The notes under the pieces are model-generated. The model saw only the letters and a list, made by a program, of their open reading frames with translations, was not told the origin of the DNA and made no database searches. A stretch of 64,000 bases of DNA, taken from the NCBI GenBank assembly GCA_011364985.1, contig RDOC01000004.1, positions 62,001-126,000 on the forward strand, written 5' to 3'. The first letter of the stretch is position 1. Each line of letters starts with the position of its first letter. The position numbers were made by a program, and so were the translations under genes. Of the stretch, positions 8,434 through 17,466 are shown piece after piece. This stretch comes from Candidatus Thorarchaeota archaeon (GTDB taxonomy: Archaea; Asgardarchaeota; Thorarchaeia; Thorarchaeales; Thorarchaeaceae).

Positions 8434-9408
8434 CTACTCCTTTCTGAGAGGGACAAGACTTGTGTATTGCTTCACTCGTGGGTCATTGCTTCGTGGCGCA
8501 GGATACGCCCAGCGGGCGTCAATATCACGACCACTTAGGTCGTAGATTCTGAAGCTCCCAGAGGACCAAGTAAGAGGACTGAACCCAAGAAGCAGAGTCT
8601 GTGTGCGCCAACTTGTGACTACCATATGACGATTCATTCCAGCAGTCGGAACCACGAGAAATACGTTTGAGAGTTCCATCAAGAGAGAGGTGCTAATTCG
8701 ATAGAAGAAGCTGTATGTCTTTCTGTGCTCCTCAGTGCCTTGTTCTCGCAGGTCATTTAAGTACCTTGAGATCGTTTCATCGTGAACGGCAGGGTCCATC
8801 ACATCGGAGAGCTCCTCAACATCTACAACAACTGCGGTTTCGAAGTAGTATGCTAAAGGAAATTCAGTTATGTGGAATAGAACAAACTTGTCCTTCGTAA
8901 TTATGTTGTACAGCTGCTGGAAGATAGACTGCTTGGAGTAGAGCATGCTGGGATCAAGAGCAGCCGGTTCGAAATCCTTTGACGAATCAGAAATGACTAG
9001 CCTGAACATATCGTCTAGCATGTCACCATCATAGCCAATTCGAACAATGTGGTAGGGCAGGTTTCTTGACCCTTCCTCCATTCGCCCGGTGCTAGCAAGA
9101 AACTCATTGAAATCGTTCCGAAATGTGTCCACTTCATTATCATTGTCAAGAACAAAAAGGGATTGTGTAGGAGTTCCAAAGGAGTTTAACACTCTATCGT
9201 ACGTGAGAAAACGAGCCCTCTTCTCGGGATCAAACTGACTAAAGAGGTTGTCAGGATTGGGAGAAGAGTCTGTCAAGGATACACACCTACAATTATCGTT
9301 ATGTACGGGTCGATAACCTATTCTTGAATAGAGTCTAGGCCAATTTGCGATTATGTTACTCAATGCAGAGAGACCTATATTGGTCTCGTTATTGACACCA
9401 CCGGACAT
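8434..9408 (-). CDS. Protein of unknown function, 324 residues
   Basis: I do not recognise this family. It is soluble, with no signal peptide, membrane segment or nucleotide-binding loop. The sequence is rich in aromatics and acidic residues; the middle (about 95-215) alternates hydrophobic strands and helices such as LPYHIVRIGYDGDMLDDMF and KFVLFHITEFPLAYYFETAV. An N-terminal CRC pair is the only cysteine cluster. The ATG at 9406-9408 may be leaderless: a TATA-like TAAAGAATATATTA lies 12-25 nt upstream. It sits between the pantoate kinase operon and the divergent coaBC gene, but nothing in it suggests a CoA role. Confidence 0.8.
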   Translation of the reverse strand: MSGGVNNETNIGLSALSNIIANWPRLYSRIGYRPVHNDNCRCVSLTDSSPNPDNLFSQFDPEKRARFLTYDRVLNSFGTPTQSLFVLDNDNEVDTFRNDFNEFLASTGRMEEGSRNLPYHIVRIGYDGDMLDDMFRLVISDSSKDFEPAALDPSMLYSKQSIFQQLYNIITKDKFVLFHITEFPLAYYFETAVVVDVEELSDVMDPAVHDETISRYLNDLREQGTEEHRKTYSFFYRISTSLLMELSNVFLVVPTAGMNRHMVVTSWRTQTLLLGFSPLTWSSGSFRIYDLSGRDIDARWAYPAPRSNDPRVKQYTSLVPLRKE

Positions 9409-9535
9409 TAAGAACAGCTAATATATTCTTTACCCACCTGTTGTCCAAGAGGATTTGGCCCCATCTTTGATGAATAGGGCATAAGTTTCGTTCACTTTAT
9501 CAACGTATTATGACTGGAAAACACAGGTGAAGAAG

Positions 9536-10774
9536 ATGGAACACACATCGAAGCTCATCATTGGCAGTCGAAGTCAAAATCTTCAAGGCCGCAAGATAGC
9601 ACTCTGCGTGACAGGAAGTGTGGCCGCCGTTGAATGTGTGGCGATCGCTAGGCTATTGATGCGTCATGGAGCGGAGGTATATTGCATGATGAGCCCGATG
9701 GCACACAAAATCATCCATCCATACCTTCTGGAATGGGCCACAGGTAATCCATGCATTACAGAGCTTACTGGCCAAATCGAACATGTCACTCTCGCGGGGA
9801 AGCACAAGAATCGTGTTGACTTGGTTCTAATCGCACCTTCAACTGCAAATACAATCGGGAAAATCGCGAACGGAATCGATGACACAACAGTTACAACAAC
9901 AGCATCATCAGCAATTGGAGCAGGAATTCCCTTGGTCATCGTTCCTGCGATGCACGAGTCAATGTATGAGCACCCATCAGTAATCGAGAACATTGAGAAG
10001 CTAAAAGAGATGGGCATTCATGTCATGTCTCCAAGGAGGGAAGAAGCAAAGGCAAAGATTCCCACCCCTGAATCGATTGTTGAGCATGTGATTGGATTAC
10101 TGGGTTCAAGAGACTTCGAAGGAAAACGGCTCGTAATTACAGCTGGACCGACCCGTGGTTGGATTGATAGGGTCCGCTTTGTGACAAATCCGTCCTCTGG
10201 GAAGATGGGCATCGAACTTGCACGAGAGGCGCTTGCCAGAGGAGCCATTGTGGAGCTCATATTGGGACCAACAGCTGAACAGCCTCCTGAAGAAGCAATC
10301 ATGAGAAGAGTTGATACGCCAGACGATATGTTGGCTGCCGTGCGGAACGCGTTAGCAGACGTGAAGGCAGATGCCTTCATCTCATCCGCAGCCGTACTTG
10401 ACTATATGCCTCCGAAGAAACTTGAAGAAAAAACTCCTTCTGGACGGGATAAGCTTGTTGTAGAGTTTTTGCCTACACAAAAGATAATCGAGGTAGTGCG
10501 AAAAGAAAACAAGGGGATGTACATAGTCGGCTTTAAAGTGGAATCAGAGGTCACAGATGAAGAACTTGAGAGACGAGCTCGCACCAAGATAGACGCGGGA
10601 ACCTGTGATCTTATGGTGGCTAATGACGCTGCTAGAAGTGGTGTTGCCTTTGGGGGCGATACAAACGAAATACTGATTATAGATGCCACAGGGATTGTGG
10701 ATAAAGTCGGTCTGACTTCCAAGCGAGAGGCTGCAAGAAGAATTCTAGATGTTGTGGCATCGAAACTTGAATAA
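9536..10774 (+). CDS. coaBC: Bifunctional phosphopantothenoylcysteine decarboxylase / phosphopantothenate-cysteine ligase
   Basis: Adds cysteine to 4'-phosphopantothenate and decarboxylates it, giving 4'-phosphopantetheine. The N-terminal FMN-dependent CoaC part (about residues 15-190) has LCVTGSVAAVE, the LLEWATGNP segment, IAPSTANTIGK and VPAMHESMY (the PAMN-like motif). The CoaB part (about 200-410) has ITAGPTRGWID, VRFVTNPSSGKMG, SSAAVLDY and the dimer-loop Lys segment. GTG 9527 is also possible, but ATG 9536 has a clean AGGTGA site 5 nt upstream. It is divergent from the PanE/pantoate kinase region and completes the pathway from pantoate to phosphopantetheine within 5 kb. Confidence 0.95.
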   Translation: MEHTSKLIIGSRSQNLQGRKIALCVTGSVAAVECVAIARLLMRHGAEVYCMMSPMAHKIIHPYLLEWATGNPCITELTGQIEHVTLAGKHKNRVDLVLIAPSTANTIGKIANGIDDTTVTTTASSAIGAGIPLVIVPAMHESMYEHPSVIENIEKLKEMGIHVMSPRREEAKAKIPTPESIVEHVIGLLGSRDFEGKRLVITAGPTRGWIDRVRFVTNPSSGKMGIELAREALARGAIVELILGPTAEQPPEEAIMRRVDTPDDMLAAVRNALADVKADAFISSAAVLDYMPPKKLEEKTPSGRDKLVVEFLPTQKIIEVVRKENKGMYIVGFKVESEVTDEELERRARTKIDAGTCDLMVANDAARSGVAFGGDTNEILIIDATGIVDKVGLTSKREAARRILDVVASKLE

Positions 10775-10782
10775 TCGCGGCT

Positions 10783-11145
10783 CTACAGAATCTCAAGCAG
10801 CGATTCAGCCATTCTTTTCATATCCACAAAGATGAGACCAAGCTGTGCATCCGCCTTGGCTAGTACTAGGAAAAGAGCACTGTCACCAACAGATGTAAGG
10901 AGGGTATATCCTTTGTCCCCCTTAACGTAAATTTCCAACAAAGTACCACGGTCGAGTTCACTTGTGGCTTTCTCACCAAGAGATAACATTGCAGCGCTAA
11001 TGGCAGCAACACGCTCTTGCTCACTTTCTGGAAGCGCTGATGAAATCATCAGCCCATCAAGTGAAACCAAGGCTGCACCTTCGACTCCGGGAACTGTTTC
11101 GAAATCCCGAATGATTTGGTTAATTGTATCGACACGACTTGACAT
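10783..11145 (-). CDS. Roadblock/LC7 domain protein
   Basis: A single-domain, 120-residue Roadblock/LC7 protein. Pattern seen: an N-terminal helix (INQIIRDFETVPGVEG), strands AALVSLDGLMI, the central helix RVAAISAAMLSLGEKA, then IYVKGDKGYTLLTSV and ALFLVLAKADAQLGLI, ending in a helix. Such proteins (MglB, Ragulator and dynein light-chain relatives) dimerise and act as GTPase partners or GAPs. The ATG at 1145 bp past 10 kb has GAGAGG 8 nt upstream. It is convergent with coaBC (8-bp gap) and follows the large protease gene on the same strand. MglA-like and COG2229 GTPases elsewhere in the window are possible partners (inference). Confidence 0.92.
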   Translation of the reverse strand: MSSRVDTINQIIRDFETVPGVEGAALVSLDGLMISSALPESEQERVAAISAAMLSLGEKATSELDRGTLLEIYVKGDKGYTLLTSVGDSALFLVLAKADAQLGLIFVDMKRMAESLLEIL

Positions 11146-11244
11146 CGATAGGCCTCTCTTTGGTCGAATCGGATGAGAATCATAATTGGACTCTATAAAA
11201 TGTTGTTGTCAGACATGCTCTTCATGTTCCTATTTTTGCGCAAT

Positions 11245-14200
11245 TCAGGACACACCAAAGAACTCCTTAGGATCGAATCGCTCATCCTCCTGTCTTTGCC
11301 GCTCTCTCTCATCTTTGGTTTTCTTGTCCCGTTTATTGCTCCAAGAAACAGTATCATCGCGACGGCGCCTTAGATAGAAGTAACCTACCGTAGAAACCAA
11401 GATGACACCACCAAGAATCACTATTGCAGCTAGTGGAAACGGACGAATAGTAATGAATCCAACTAGGACAAGAGAGAGCGTATCATATCCGTCCCTTTGG
11501 GCATGAATCACTATGTCGAAAGTGCCTACCTGACCTTGTGTCCAATCCTCCGACAGAGTCACTGAGTATTGGCCCGAACCCAGAGGAATAACTTCAACGG
11601 AGGTATTGCCGACTAGGATGTCTAAAGAAACATCAGGTATTCCGACTCCAACACGATCAGTAATATCTATGGTAATCACTACTCTGTCGCCCTCCCAGAT
11701 TATGTACTGATTCATCTGAATTGAATTTAGACTGAGTGAGGGCGCGGCACCCCAGTTGATCGCATTCTCTATCATATTGGTCCTTGTTTGTCCAGTCGGG
11801 TCAATCGTCGTTATGGCGATTTTTCCAGAATCTACAACACCAGCCAACATGACAGGATTGCCACTGCCCTCAGCAAGAACGGTGAGGTTCTGCCAATACG
11901 ATGAGAAGTAGCCCTGATAGCTAGCAGTCTCTTCCAGTAGATTTGGAATTGATACAAGAGGATGACCTTCGTCGGAGAGACTTATTGAATAGCCAGACTG
12001 AGAAGTGTCTACAACCAAAGGCCATGGAGACCAGCTCAAGTTTCCAGAAACACCCAAAATGACGAAAGTCCCTCCGTCTCTCACGTATTGATTTATGCTC
12101 GGCGAGGAGTCCGACAGCGATAGTGCAAATGCCTGAATCGTTCCTGGTTCAACCAAAACCGTTCTGGCAAGTGGGAATAGGATTTCGAACGTGGAGAAGT
12201 TGGATGACTCATAATACTCGAAGTCAGCACCTAAACTCACTAGAGGCACAGTTAGATAGTCAGTTGCACCAAACGCCAATACAGAAGGAACACCTCGTGC
12301 AGGAGAATGGCCATCCAAGGCAAGAGAAGTGGGATTCAAAGCAGGGATTCGAGGAGCATCATCTGGAAGGTACAGCTTTATGCTTGGGTCCCCAAATAGT
12401 ACCTGTTGGTTCGCATAGTCCCTTGGATCCCGCGATTCAAGTGGGTCAGTAAAGTCCGATGAAACGAGCGATAGTGCTCTGCTAAGAGCAACTCCAGTGG
12501 CATTTCCCTCGCATAATGCCTGCGTGAATAGAATTGAAAGCATTCCGGCTGGCTGGAAATACACTGTTCGTGGAGAGGCTGTCACGCCGACTGCACCATG
12601 CTCCATCAGCGCAACTGGTAAGCGAGAACCACCAAGCAGACAGGCAGTTAGGATGACGATAGGCGAGCCAATGTTGCCTAATACAGCCTCCAAGTCATCA
12701 GTCGTTCGTGTGATGTGATGAATGGCCTCGGTTTCAAACTGGACAGGATTTACGAGGTGGTCATTGTTATAGTCGCGGACGGATTCGCTGTGCTCGTAAC
12801 CATAGTTGGTGTCAACATCTCTCAAGGAAAAGATACCAAGACCGTTGGGTCTATCAGGAGGATCTCTAGGAGCTGCAGTAAGTGTCCCATGTGTGCTGAA
12901 CGACCAAAGTGCTATTTGTGATGTGAGTGTATCAAAGACCTCCTGAAAGCCAACGTGCGTTGAAACGGAGAACCCACCGTCTTGAATGGCTGTAAGACTA
13001 TCCTCAATCTGATTAATCTCATAGCCATTATAGAAGTTGTCAACAAAGGGCATGCCCTCAGTATAGGCATAGAGCGAGAGGAGGGCTTCACCTGCACTGT
13101 CCGCCGTCATGAATAGAAATCGATGCAGTGCTGCACGATTCACAAACACACTGGCCAAGGCAGAATCAGACGCTGGAATTCGACCCGGGCTGAAGTGACT
13201 TTGAAGAGCCCTATCGAAGCTGACCTTTAGGAGGCAAGTAGGAGAAAAGATAAGCACTTCTTGGGAGACATTGCTAACATACGCACCCCGCTCAATGGCA
13301 AATGTTCTAAAACGGTCAGCACAGGATTTCATTGTGTATCTATTTGGTATTCGTTCATCATACCAACCATTCTCCGTTCTCGTTGTCCATCTTTGCTGTA
13401 CGTAAATGTCAATCTCAGGTCCCACGAAATAGGAGGCCCAAGTTTCCTCGGCAAAGGTAGTCATTTGATTATCACTACCTGTCAGCGAAAATACTGGTGC
13501 TCCATGATATGCGCCGGAGAATGCAGCAGATCCAAACAACTCGTCTCCAGTGCCAATCGGAACAGCCACCACCAAGTCATGTTGGCCAGAGATTGAGTGT
13601 ATGGCATGGGTCACGGCAGAGTAGTTGTTGAGTAAATGAACAGAAGAAACTAGTCCGGAAAGTTGTGATTCCAATTGCGCTGAATGAATATCCAATGGAT
13701 CAACTAACAGAATGTCTGTGGCGCCAAGGCGTGACAGCGTCCAAGATGTAATCTCCGGAACCGCATCGGCACCTACATAGAGTAGCGGTGCATTCAAGAG
13801 CGACGCAAGTACTGCACCATTTGCGGCGGATTCTAGGTATGCTTGTAAATCACTAGGGAGAGAAGAAACGGACCAGGAGAGTTGCACATTGTTTTGCTCT
13901 GACTCCGGGTTCATCCATGCCCCGATGATTGTCCATTCTCCCGGAGAAGGGTAGGGAACATTCATTGAGCTAGAGAGAGGACCGGCGATAAGGCTTTCTG
14001 CCGGAGCCCAAGTCACAAGCCGCCCTTCAGGATTTACCAATGCAAAATTCAAGTCAGTACCGCTATTGTCCCAAGTCGCACTAACGTTAAGCCACTTTGC
14101 ATTATTCGGCACCGTCACAGACTGCGATAAACCAGGATGATAGTTGATGGAATAGCTGACTGGTGTGCTTCCTTGTGATAGACGTTGAAGCGCCATTGTC

Positions 14201-15066
14201 CATACTCCTTCTGTCGAGCAGGGATACCAGAAGTAAAGAGGCACCAGAGCAGATACATAAGCGGTGTTTCTTTCAAAGAAGACTTGAGTGTATACAGAAT
14301 AATCTACTGGGGTGCCCAACGGATCATACAATGTGTGCGTCAATAGTTCTGTGCCCTCCCAATCAAATGTCCCAACCATCCAGCCTGCTGAAGTCGGTGG
14401 TGTGAAGGTCACATTCTGCGTTGTCCCGTAGGTAACTGATGTGCTAGAGACAATTGGGATTATGGAAGGACTGTCGAAGGTATGGGTGGCACTACCAGAA
14501 GTCACCAGCAAGTCCTGAAAATCATCTTTTGAAAGCGCAACTACCACATTGGTGGACGATGTCCAATCCATCAGAGCAAGCTGCGCTGCGATTTCCGCAG
14601 AATCCGATGATTTGATGCGGGGAAAGAGTCTGGTTCCGATTTGATACTGAATCGCCTTGATTTCAAAGTCGGAAAAATCACCTATGCTAATTGCCTGTGT
14701 AACAGGTTCGGACACCCCCAAGTAATCGACCCAATCTGAAATCAACCATTCTTCTGAGTCGGATCCTCCTGAATGGATTAGCGGAGATATATATTGAGTC
14801 CCATTGTATAGATACACAGAAGTGGGAACGGCAGCCATATAGGCAAAATCATCCACGTAGGAAGAGGGGTCATATGAAACAAAGGCTGCACGCCGCAGTG
14901 GTGTTGGCTCATCTGGAAGACCAGCAGAGAGAGAATGGATGTTTTCACTTGGACCAAGCGATTGATCATCCATAGAACGAATGGAGCTAGTTGCTGTGAA
15001 TGACAAGGTAAGAAGCAGAACCAGTAGTAGTGCGGTAGCGACTCGGTTTTTTGTGTCAGTGTTCAA
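11245..15066 (-). CDS. Secreted, membrane-anchored gingipain/caspase-like (C25-type) protein
   Basis: A 1273-residue surface protein. An N-terminal signal peptide (hydrophobic core about residues 12-26) and a single C-terminal membrane span (about 1207-1230) followed by a basic, charged tail indicate an outward-facing type I topology. The middle shows a caspase-like catalytic dyad: His in SFSTHGTL near 725 and Cys in IVILTACLLGG near 807, with YGDPSIKLYLP-like FGDPSIKLY after it, as in peptidase C25 (gingipain) domains. Upstream, LLYVGADAVPEITSWTLSR resembles cell-wall-binding repeats; beta-rich Ig-like parts flank it. The start is TTG at 15064-15066 with AAGGAG upstream. It may process or adhere to surface proteins. 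The Roadblock gene follows it on the same strand. Confidence 0.83.
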   Translation of the reverse strand: MNTDTKNRVATALLLVLLLTLSFTATSSIRSMDDQSLGPSENIHSLSAGLPDEPTPLRRAAFVSYDPSSYVDDFAYMAAVPTSVYLYNGTQYISPLIHSGGSDSEEWLISDWVDYLGVSEPVTQAISIGDFSDFEIKAIQYQIGTRLFPRIKSSDSAEIAAQLALMDWTSSTNVVVALSKDDFQDLLVTSGSATHTFDSPSIIPIVSSTSVTYGTTQNVTFTPPTSAGWMVGTFDWEGTELLTHTLYDPLGTPVDYSVYTQVFFERNTAYVSALVPLYFWYPCSTEGVWTMALQRLSQGSTPVSYSINYHPGLSQSVTVPNNAKWLNVSATWDNSGTDLNFALVNPEGRLVTWAPAESLIAGPLSSSMNVPYPSPGEWTIIGAWMNPESEQNNVQLSWSVSSLPSDLQAYLESAANGAVLASLLNAPLLYVGADAVPEITSWTLSRLGATDILLVDPLDIHSAQLESQLSGLVSSVHLLNNYSAVTHAIHSISGQHDLVVAVPIGTGDELFGSAAFSGAYHGAPVFSLTGSDNQMTTFAEETWASYFVGPEIDIYVQQRWTTRTENGWYDERIPNRYTMKSCADRFRTFAIERGAYVSNVSQEVLIFSPTCLLKVSFDRALQSHFSPGRIPASDSALASVFVNRAALHRFLFMTADSAGEALLSLYAYTEGMPFVDNFYNGYEINQIEDSLTAIQDGGFSVSTHVGFQEVFDTLTSQIALWSFSTHGTLTAAPRDPPDRPNGLGIFSLRDVDTNYGYEHSESVRDYNNDHLVNPVQFETEAIHHITRTTDDLEAVLGNIGSPIVILTACLLGGSRLPVALMEHGAVGVTASPRTVYFQPAGMLSILFTQALCEGNATGVALSRALSLVSSDFTDPLESRDPRDYANQQVLFGDPSIKLYLPDDAPRIPALNPTSLALDGHSPARGVPSVLAFGATDYLTVPLVSLGADFEYYESSNFSTFEILFPLARTVLVEPGTIQAFALSLSDSSPSINQYVRDGGTFVILGVSGNLSWSPWPLVVDTSQSGYSISLSDEGHPLVSIPNLLEETASYQGYFSSYWQNLTVLAEGSGNPVMLAGVVDSGKIAITTIDPTGQTRTNMIENAINWGAAPSLSLNSIQMNQYIIWEGDRVVITIDITDRVGVGIPDVSLDILVGNTSVEVIPLGSGQYSVTLSEDWTQGQVGTFDIVIHAQRDGYDTLSLVLVGFITIRPFPLAAIVILGGVILVSTVGYFYLRRRRDDTVSWSNKRDKKTKDERERQRQEDERFDPKEFFGVS

Positions 15067-15187
15067 GCAACGGGCACTCCTTGGGAGAATCCTAAGGTCA
15101 GTTCAGATGGAGATAGGACATTTTCGCAGATTAGACCTGACCCTGCATGTTTTTGTAATGAAGAAACCCATATAATCGAACCTGCGA

Positions 15188-16066
15188 TTACTCCTCAAAG
15201 TCGAGGGAGTCCTCATCAAACTCCTCATCGAATTCCTCGTCATCCTGTTCCTCGACTTCTTCTTCCTCGGGTAATGCATCCTGCAGGTCGTCTAGTATCT
15301 TCCTCAGTCGACGACGTGTAGCCTTGGGGACATCCCACATTTTCTGTTCGGCGCGCTCGACCACCTCTCTGGCAATATCATAGATTTCAGCCTCAAGATA
15401 GTATTGCGCAGCCTCTACAAAGTGCTCTGCTGATTTTCTCTGATTCCCATTCATCTCTGCGATATCTCCAAGCAAAGACAATGCATCAGCAATACCAGCT
15501 TTGTCATCAATATCACGGTAGATTTTTAGTGCCTTTTTGAACTCCTTTTCAGCCGAGTCCCAATCTTCACGGTCTGCATAGGCATTGCCCACATCCATAA
15601 CGGTGCTTGCTACACCTTGATGATTTCCAGAGGACTTGTATGCGCTTTGCGCATGTCTAAAGTACTCAAGCGCTTTATCAAACTCACCAAGGCCGTGCTT
15701 TGCTAAGCCTAAGGCATACATTGCGTCCGCTTCGCCATCTGGATTCTTGACCTCTTTGAAAAGATTCATAGCCTTCTCGCATGACGTGGCTGCATCGGCC
15801 CATCGTTCAAGATTAATCTGAGCTACTCCAAGATTGTACATGGCATCGCTAATGCCCGTCTCATCCTTAAGGTCCTCATAAATCCCTAGCGCCTGTTCAA
15901 AACAGCCCAATGCCTCATCGTATTCTGCGACGGACATGTATACGTTACCAACTGCATTCATAATTCTAGCCGCAGTGTCTTTGTCCCCGGCAGCCAAAGC
16001 TTCGTCAGCCTGATCAAGTAGCTCTGCTGGATCCATGTCCTCAAAGGAATCATCTTCGTCGCTCAT
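15188..16066 (-). CDS. TPR-repeat protein with acidic C-terminus
   Basis: A 292-residue cytoplasmic scaffold. About five tetratricopeptide repeats run from residue 25 to 215, with clear YDEALGCFEQALGIYEDL, WADAATSCEKAMNLFKE, FDKALEYFRHAQSAYK and WDSAEKEFKKALKIYRD helices, then a helical end and a Glu/Asp-rich tail of about 40 residues. The frame is open upstream to a TTG at 16099, but the ATG at 16064-16066 has a strong TGAGGAATG ribosome site. It lies downstream of, and on the same strand as, the COG2229 GTPase gene (64-bp gap), so the two may be co-transcribed. The partner is unknown. Confidence 0.9.
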   Translation of the reverse strand: MSDEDDSFEDMDPAELLDQADEALAAGDKDTAARIMNAVGNVYMSVAEYDEALGCFEQALGIYEDLKDETGISDAMYNLGVAQINLERWADAATSCEKAMNLFKEVKNPDGEADAMYALGLAKHGLGEFDKALEYFRHAQSAYKSSGNHQGVASTVMDVGNAYADREDWDSAEKEFKKALKIYRDIDDKAGIADALSLLGDIAEMNGNQRKSAEHFVEAAQYYLEAEIYDIAREVVERAEQKMWDVPKATRRRLRKILDDLQDALPEEEEVEEQDDEEFDEEFDEDSLDFEE

Positions 16067-16130
16067 AAGGCATTCCTCAGCCAGTGAGAAATGATGCAAA
16101 CTATCTCTCTTTTGAGCCTTTCTGAATCCC

Positions 16131-16832
16131 TTATTTGCTCATGATTAGATTGGGATTCTTCAAGAATTTCTTGACCTTCTCATTCACTTGGAACCGCTCA
16201 TCGCCGACCTGCACTTCCAAGAGTTTTCGAAGCTCGAATCGCCGGAGGTATCCAACAGCCTGATCTCGAGAAACATTGAGGTCTTTCATCAAGTGCTTTA
16301 GTCCGTTCTCAGATCCACTATACTGGGCAAATTTGGTGAACACATTACTCCATTGCATCATTGCCAAGAACAATAGAGTTCGCAAGACCCGGTCAACATT
16401 CTCACCGGTTTCAGCGGAACAAGGCATTACTGCTTGACCCACCAAGAATTTCATTCGATCCCTCAATTGGTCAACTCGCCGCGCTTCTGCAAGGTCCTGT
16501 TTATTTGCAGCAACGACACAGGGCACACCAGGAAGAAAGAATGCAATCTCCCTAAAGAAGAGCTTTGCACGTGCATCAGATTCAGGATCGGAAGAGTCAA
16601 CCACAAGAATAATCCCATCAGCACCTGAGCTGAGTATCTTCCTCATTGTCCTAAACCGCAGAAGACCTGGAGTACCAAATAGGAATACGCTCATTCCATC
16701 CACATTTGTCAGTCCATGGTCCATCGCAATCGTTGTCCCTCTTCTCTCAATATTGATGCAGGCACCGTTTGTGAGATGATGGATTATTCTGCTCTTGCCT
16801 GATTCATATGGTCCTGTCACTATGATCTTCAT
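16131..16832 (-). CDS. COG2229-type small GTPase with C-terminal winged-helix-like segment
   Basis: A 233-residue protein. The GTPase core occupies residues 1-170: P-loop GPYESGKS, switch I RRGTTIAMDHG, G3-region LFGTPGLLRF, VVDSSDP, G4 NKQD and a CSAETGE G5-like motif. The G3 region FGTPG rather than DxxGQ is typical of COG2229/Arf-like archaeal GTPases. Residues 175-233 form a basic helical domain (NVSRDQAVGYLRRFELRKLL then VGDERFQV) that looks like a small winged helix. The ATG has AGGTGGAG upstream. It heads a short operon with the TPR gene. Confidence 0.9.
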   Translation of the reverse strand: MKIIVTGPYESGKSRIIHHLTNGACINIERRGTTIAMDHGLTNVDGMSVFLFGTPGLLRFRTMRKILSSGADGIILVVDSSDPESDARAKLFFREIAFFLPGVPCVVAANKQDLAEARRVDQLRDRMKFLVGQAVMPCSAETGENVDRVLRTLLFLAMMQWSNVFTKFAQYSGSENGLKHLMKDLNVSRDQAVGYLRRFELRKLLEVQVGDERFQVNEKVKKFLKNPNLIMSK

Positions 16833-16971
16833 AGCACTCCACCTGCATTCTTCATACCTTGGTGCTGGATTCAGAGTTGAGCTTCACGCGTTAAATGGTT
16901 TGTCGTACTGAATCCCAATAATATTCCTATGCGGTGTAGAGTAGAATGAAAAATAGTTTCAAACCCATTGG

Positions 16972-16978
16972 TTTATAT
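16972..16978 (+). promoter_or_regulatory. TATA box upstream of the hairpin-rich region
   Basis: TTTATAT, predicting a transcription start near 17000, about 30 nt before the small open frame at 17029 and before the first strong hairpin at 17062. It supports plus-strand transcription of this otherwise gene-poor stretch. Confidence 0.45.
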
Positions 16979-17028
16979 CGGCAATTAACGAACTGCTATA
17001 TGAAAGCTCGTTTAGAAGTGAACCTCAA

Positions 17029-17193
17029 ATGGCTCAGGTTGAGAAAACACATGAGAAGGAATTCTGGCTCTTTCGCGAGGAGCCAGAACCAGGGGATATT
17101 GAATTCATTAGGTCTGTAGAACCAAACATTGACTTTTCGTCCATGGAAGGAATTACAGAACTGATTGACAGACTTTACCATATACTGGATTAG
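17029..17193 (+). CDS. Possible small acidic protein, 54 residues
   Basis: ATG to TAG encodes an acidic peptide beginning MAQVEKTHEKEFWLFREE and ending ELIDRLYHILD. It has the composition of a folded or partner-binding small protein (amphipathic C-terminal helix), and a TATA box is correctly placed upstream. Against it: the frame contains a perfect 9-bp inverted repeat (17062-17070 with 17080-17088) and continues into a hairpin-rich non-coding stretch, so it may be an accidental frame inside an RNA gene. No family is recognised. Confidence 0.35.
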   Translation: MAQVEKTHEKEFWLFREEPEPGDIEFIRSVEPNIDFSSMEGITELIDRLYHILD

Positions 17194-17339
17194 GAATGAC
17201 ATCTTGTCATTCACGCGAGAAGAGGATGAAAACACTTGCTCGCGACGACAGTACTCTTCCGAATTAAGGTCAACTTGCCCTATGAGTAGCTCGTTTCGAG
17301 ATTGTCTCATATTTTCAGCGAAACGAGAACGATGTTCTC
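17062..17339 (+). ncRNA. Hairpin-rich non-coding stretch between GTPase and rtcB
   Basis: Five perfect inverted repeats lie in 278 bp: 17062-17070 with 17080-17088 (9 bp), 17194-17201 with 17205-17212 (8 bp, 3-nt loop), 17214-17219 with 17239-17244 (6 bp), 17290-17298 with 17319-17327 (9 bp), and 17325-17330 with 17334-17339 (6 bp, 3-nt loop, competing with the previous one). The strand is set only by the TATA box at 16972 and the rtcB direction. I see no RNase P, SRP or tRNA core. It may be an rtcB leader or a separate RNA. Confidence 0.4.
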
Positions 17340-17466
17340 CAGCAGCTTCCAGCTTCGCTAGAAATTGAACGGCAGAGCCCCATTTCAAGATGAATCTGCC
17401 TTCTTTTTCACAAGCCTTATAGCCAATGGCAAGAGTCAGTACATGTCGAGCAAAGGGATGCAGCAT

